From Hyphomicrobium_A sp963724945 (GTDB lineage Bacteria; Pseudomonadota; Alphaproteobacteria; Rhizobiales; Hyphomicrobiaceae): DNA of 64,000 nt. Location of the stretch: positions 1,674,001 through 1,738,000 of the forward strand of contig CAVRWL010000003.1 in assembly GCA_963724945.1 (NCBI GenBank), in the 5' to 3' direction. This document shows, in pieces, positions 63,935-64,000 of this stretch (the first letter of the stretch is position 1; each line of letters starts with the position of its first letter). The position numbers and the translations under genes were made by a program. The notes beneath the pieces are model-generated. The model did no database searches, was not told where the DNA came from, and saw nothing but the letters and a program-made list of their open reading frames with translations.

Positions 63935-64000
63935 GCGGGAGCGGGCGCCTCGTCGGCATCGCGGTGCGGACGGCGCACCGGGCCCCCATGCAGCCGCGGA
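63931..64000 (+). CDS. MOSC-domain protein, N-terminus only (partial)
   Basis: ATG 63931 overlaps the nnrU-like TGA (ATGA), so the genes are coupled. The first 23 residues read LVGIAVRTAHRAPMQP after MSGSGR, typical of MOSC-domain starts (molybdenum cofactor-related). Runs off the right edge. Confidence 0.6.
   Translation, partial: MSGSGRLVGIAVRTAHRAPMQPR

Overview
This is a GC-rich window from an alphaproteobacterium, most likely of the Hyphomicrobiales (Hyphomicrobium/Rhodoplanes-like). The evidence is conserved gene order seen in that group: rne | amiC - mrcA - prfB, aat - accC - accB - aroQ - dsbA - M48 peptidase, and ppx/gppA - rlmE. Alphaproteobacterial family members (tRNA-Gln(CUG), RF2 with an SPY tripeptide, RNase E with a long acidic insert in S1) agree. 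I could not run a homology search, so all family calls rest on motifs I can read.

Layout. 0-9 kb is transport and stress: the end of an RND efflux operon, a membrane diguanylate cyclase, a Tat-exported multicopper oxidase with an MFS transporter, and an EmrAB-type drug pump. 9-13 kb holds a DUF1003 gene broken by one amber codon, an epimerase relic, a cholesterol-oxidase-like GMC enzyme, tRNA-Gln(CUG) and an M15 peptidase. 13-31 kb mixes housekeeping genes (ppx/gppA, rlmE, guaB, rsmB, guaA) with small secreted or membrane proteins (PsiF, YidB, a CcoN-like 4-TM protein, DoxX, an ArsR-SRPBCC pair). It also holds a methyltransferase/ATP-grasp fusion overlapping tspO, and a second, divergent leucyl/phenylalanyl-tRNA-transferase homologue. 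31-49 kb is core: aat, acetyl-CoA carboxylase, aroQ, thiol-disulfide and protease envelope quality control, RNase E, cell-wall amidase, PBP1A and RF2.

49-55 kb is a decaying accessory segment: tyrosinase, a small anchored protein and sulfite dehydrogenase (sorA) are shredded by frameshifts and the sorB-like cytochrome carries one, while the L,D-transpeptidase-like gene between them is intact. 55-64 kb carries YceI proteins, a K+ channel, two rRNA/tRNA-type methyltransferases, a PRMT-like methyltransferase, NnrU and the start of a MOSC protein.

Two features cut across the window. First, single-base frameshifts interrupt otherwise well-conserved genes (rsmB, the aat-like gene, prfB near its start, the RlmI-like gene, the sorB-like cytochrome). 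Most are explained by one extra base, and because prfB is essential some are probably assembly indels. Second, a variable 18-bp palindrome (CTGTTCCC-NN-GGGAACAG) recurs in intergenic DNA beside small secreted-protein genes. The best candidates for something undescribed are the methyltransferase/ATP-grasp fusion with tspO, the second Aat-like protein, the palindrome family, and the pairing of an amber codon at a probable Gln position with a nearby tRNA-Gln(CUG) whose anticodon stem is mismatched.
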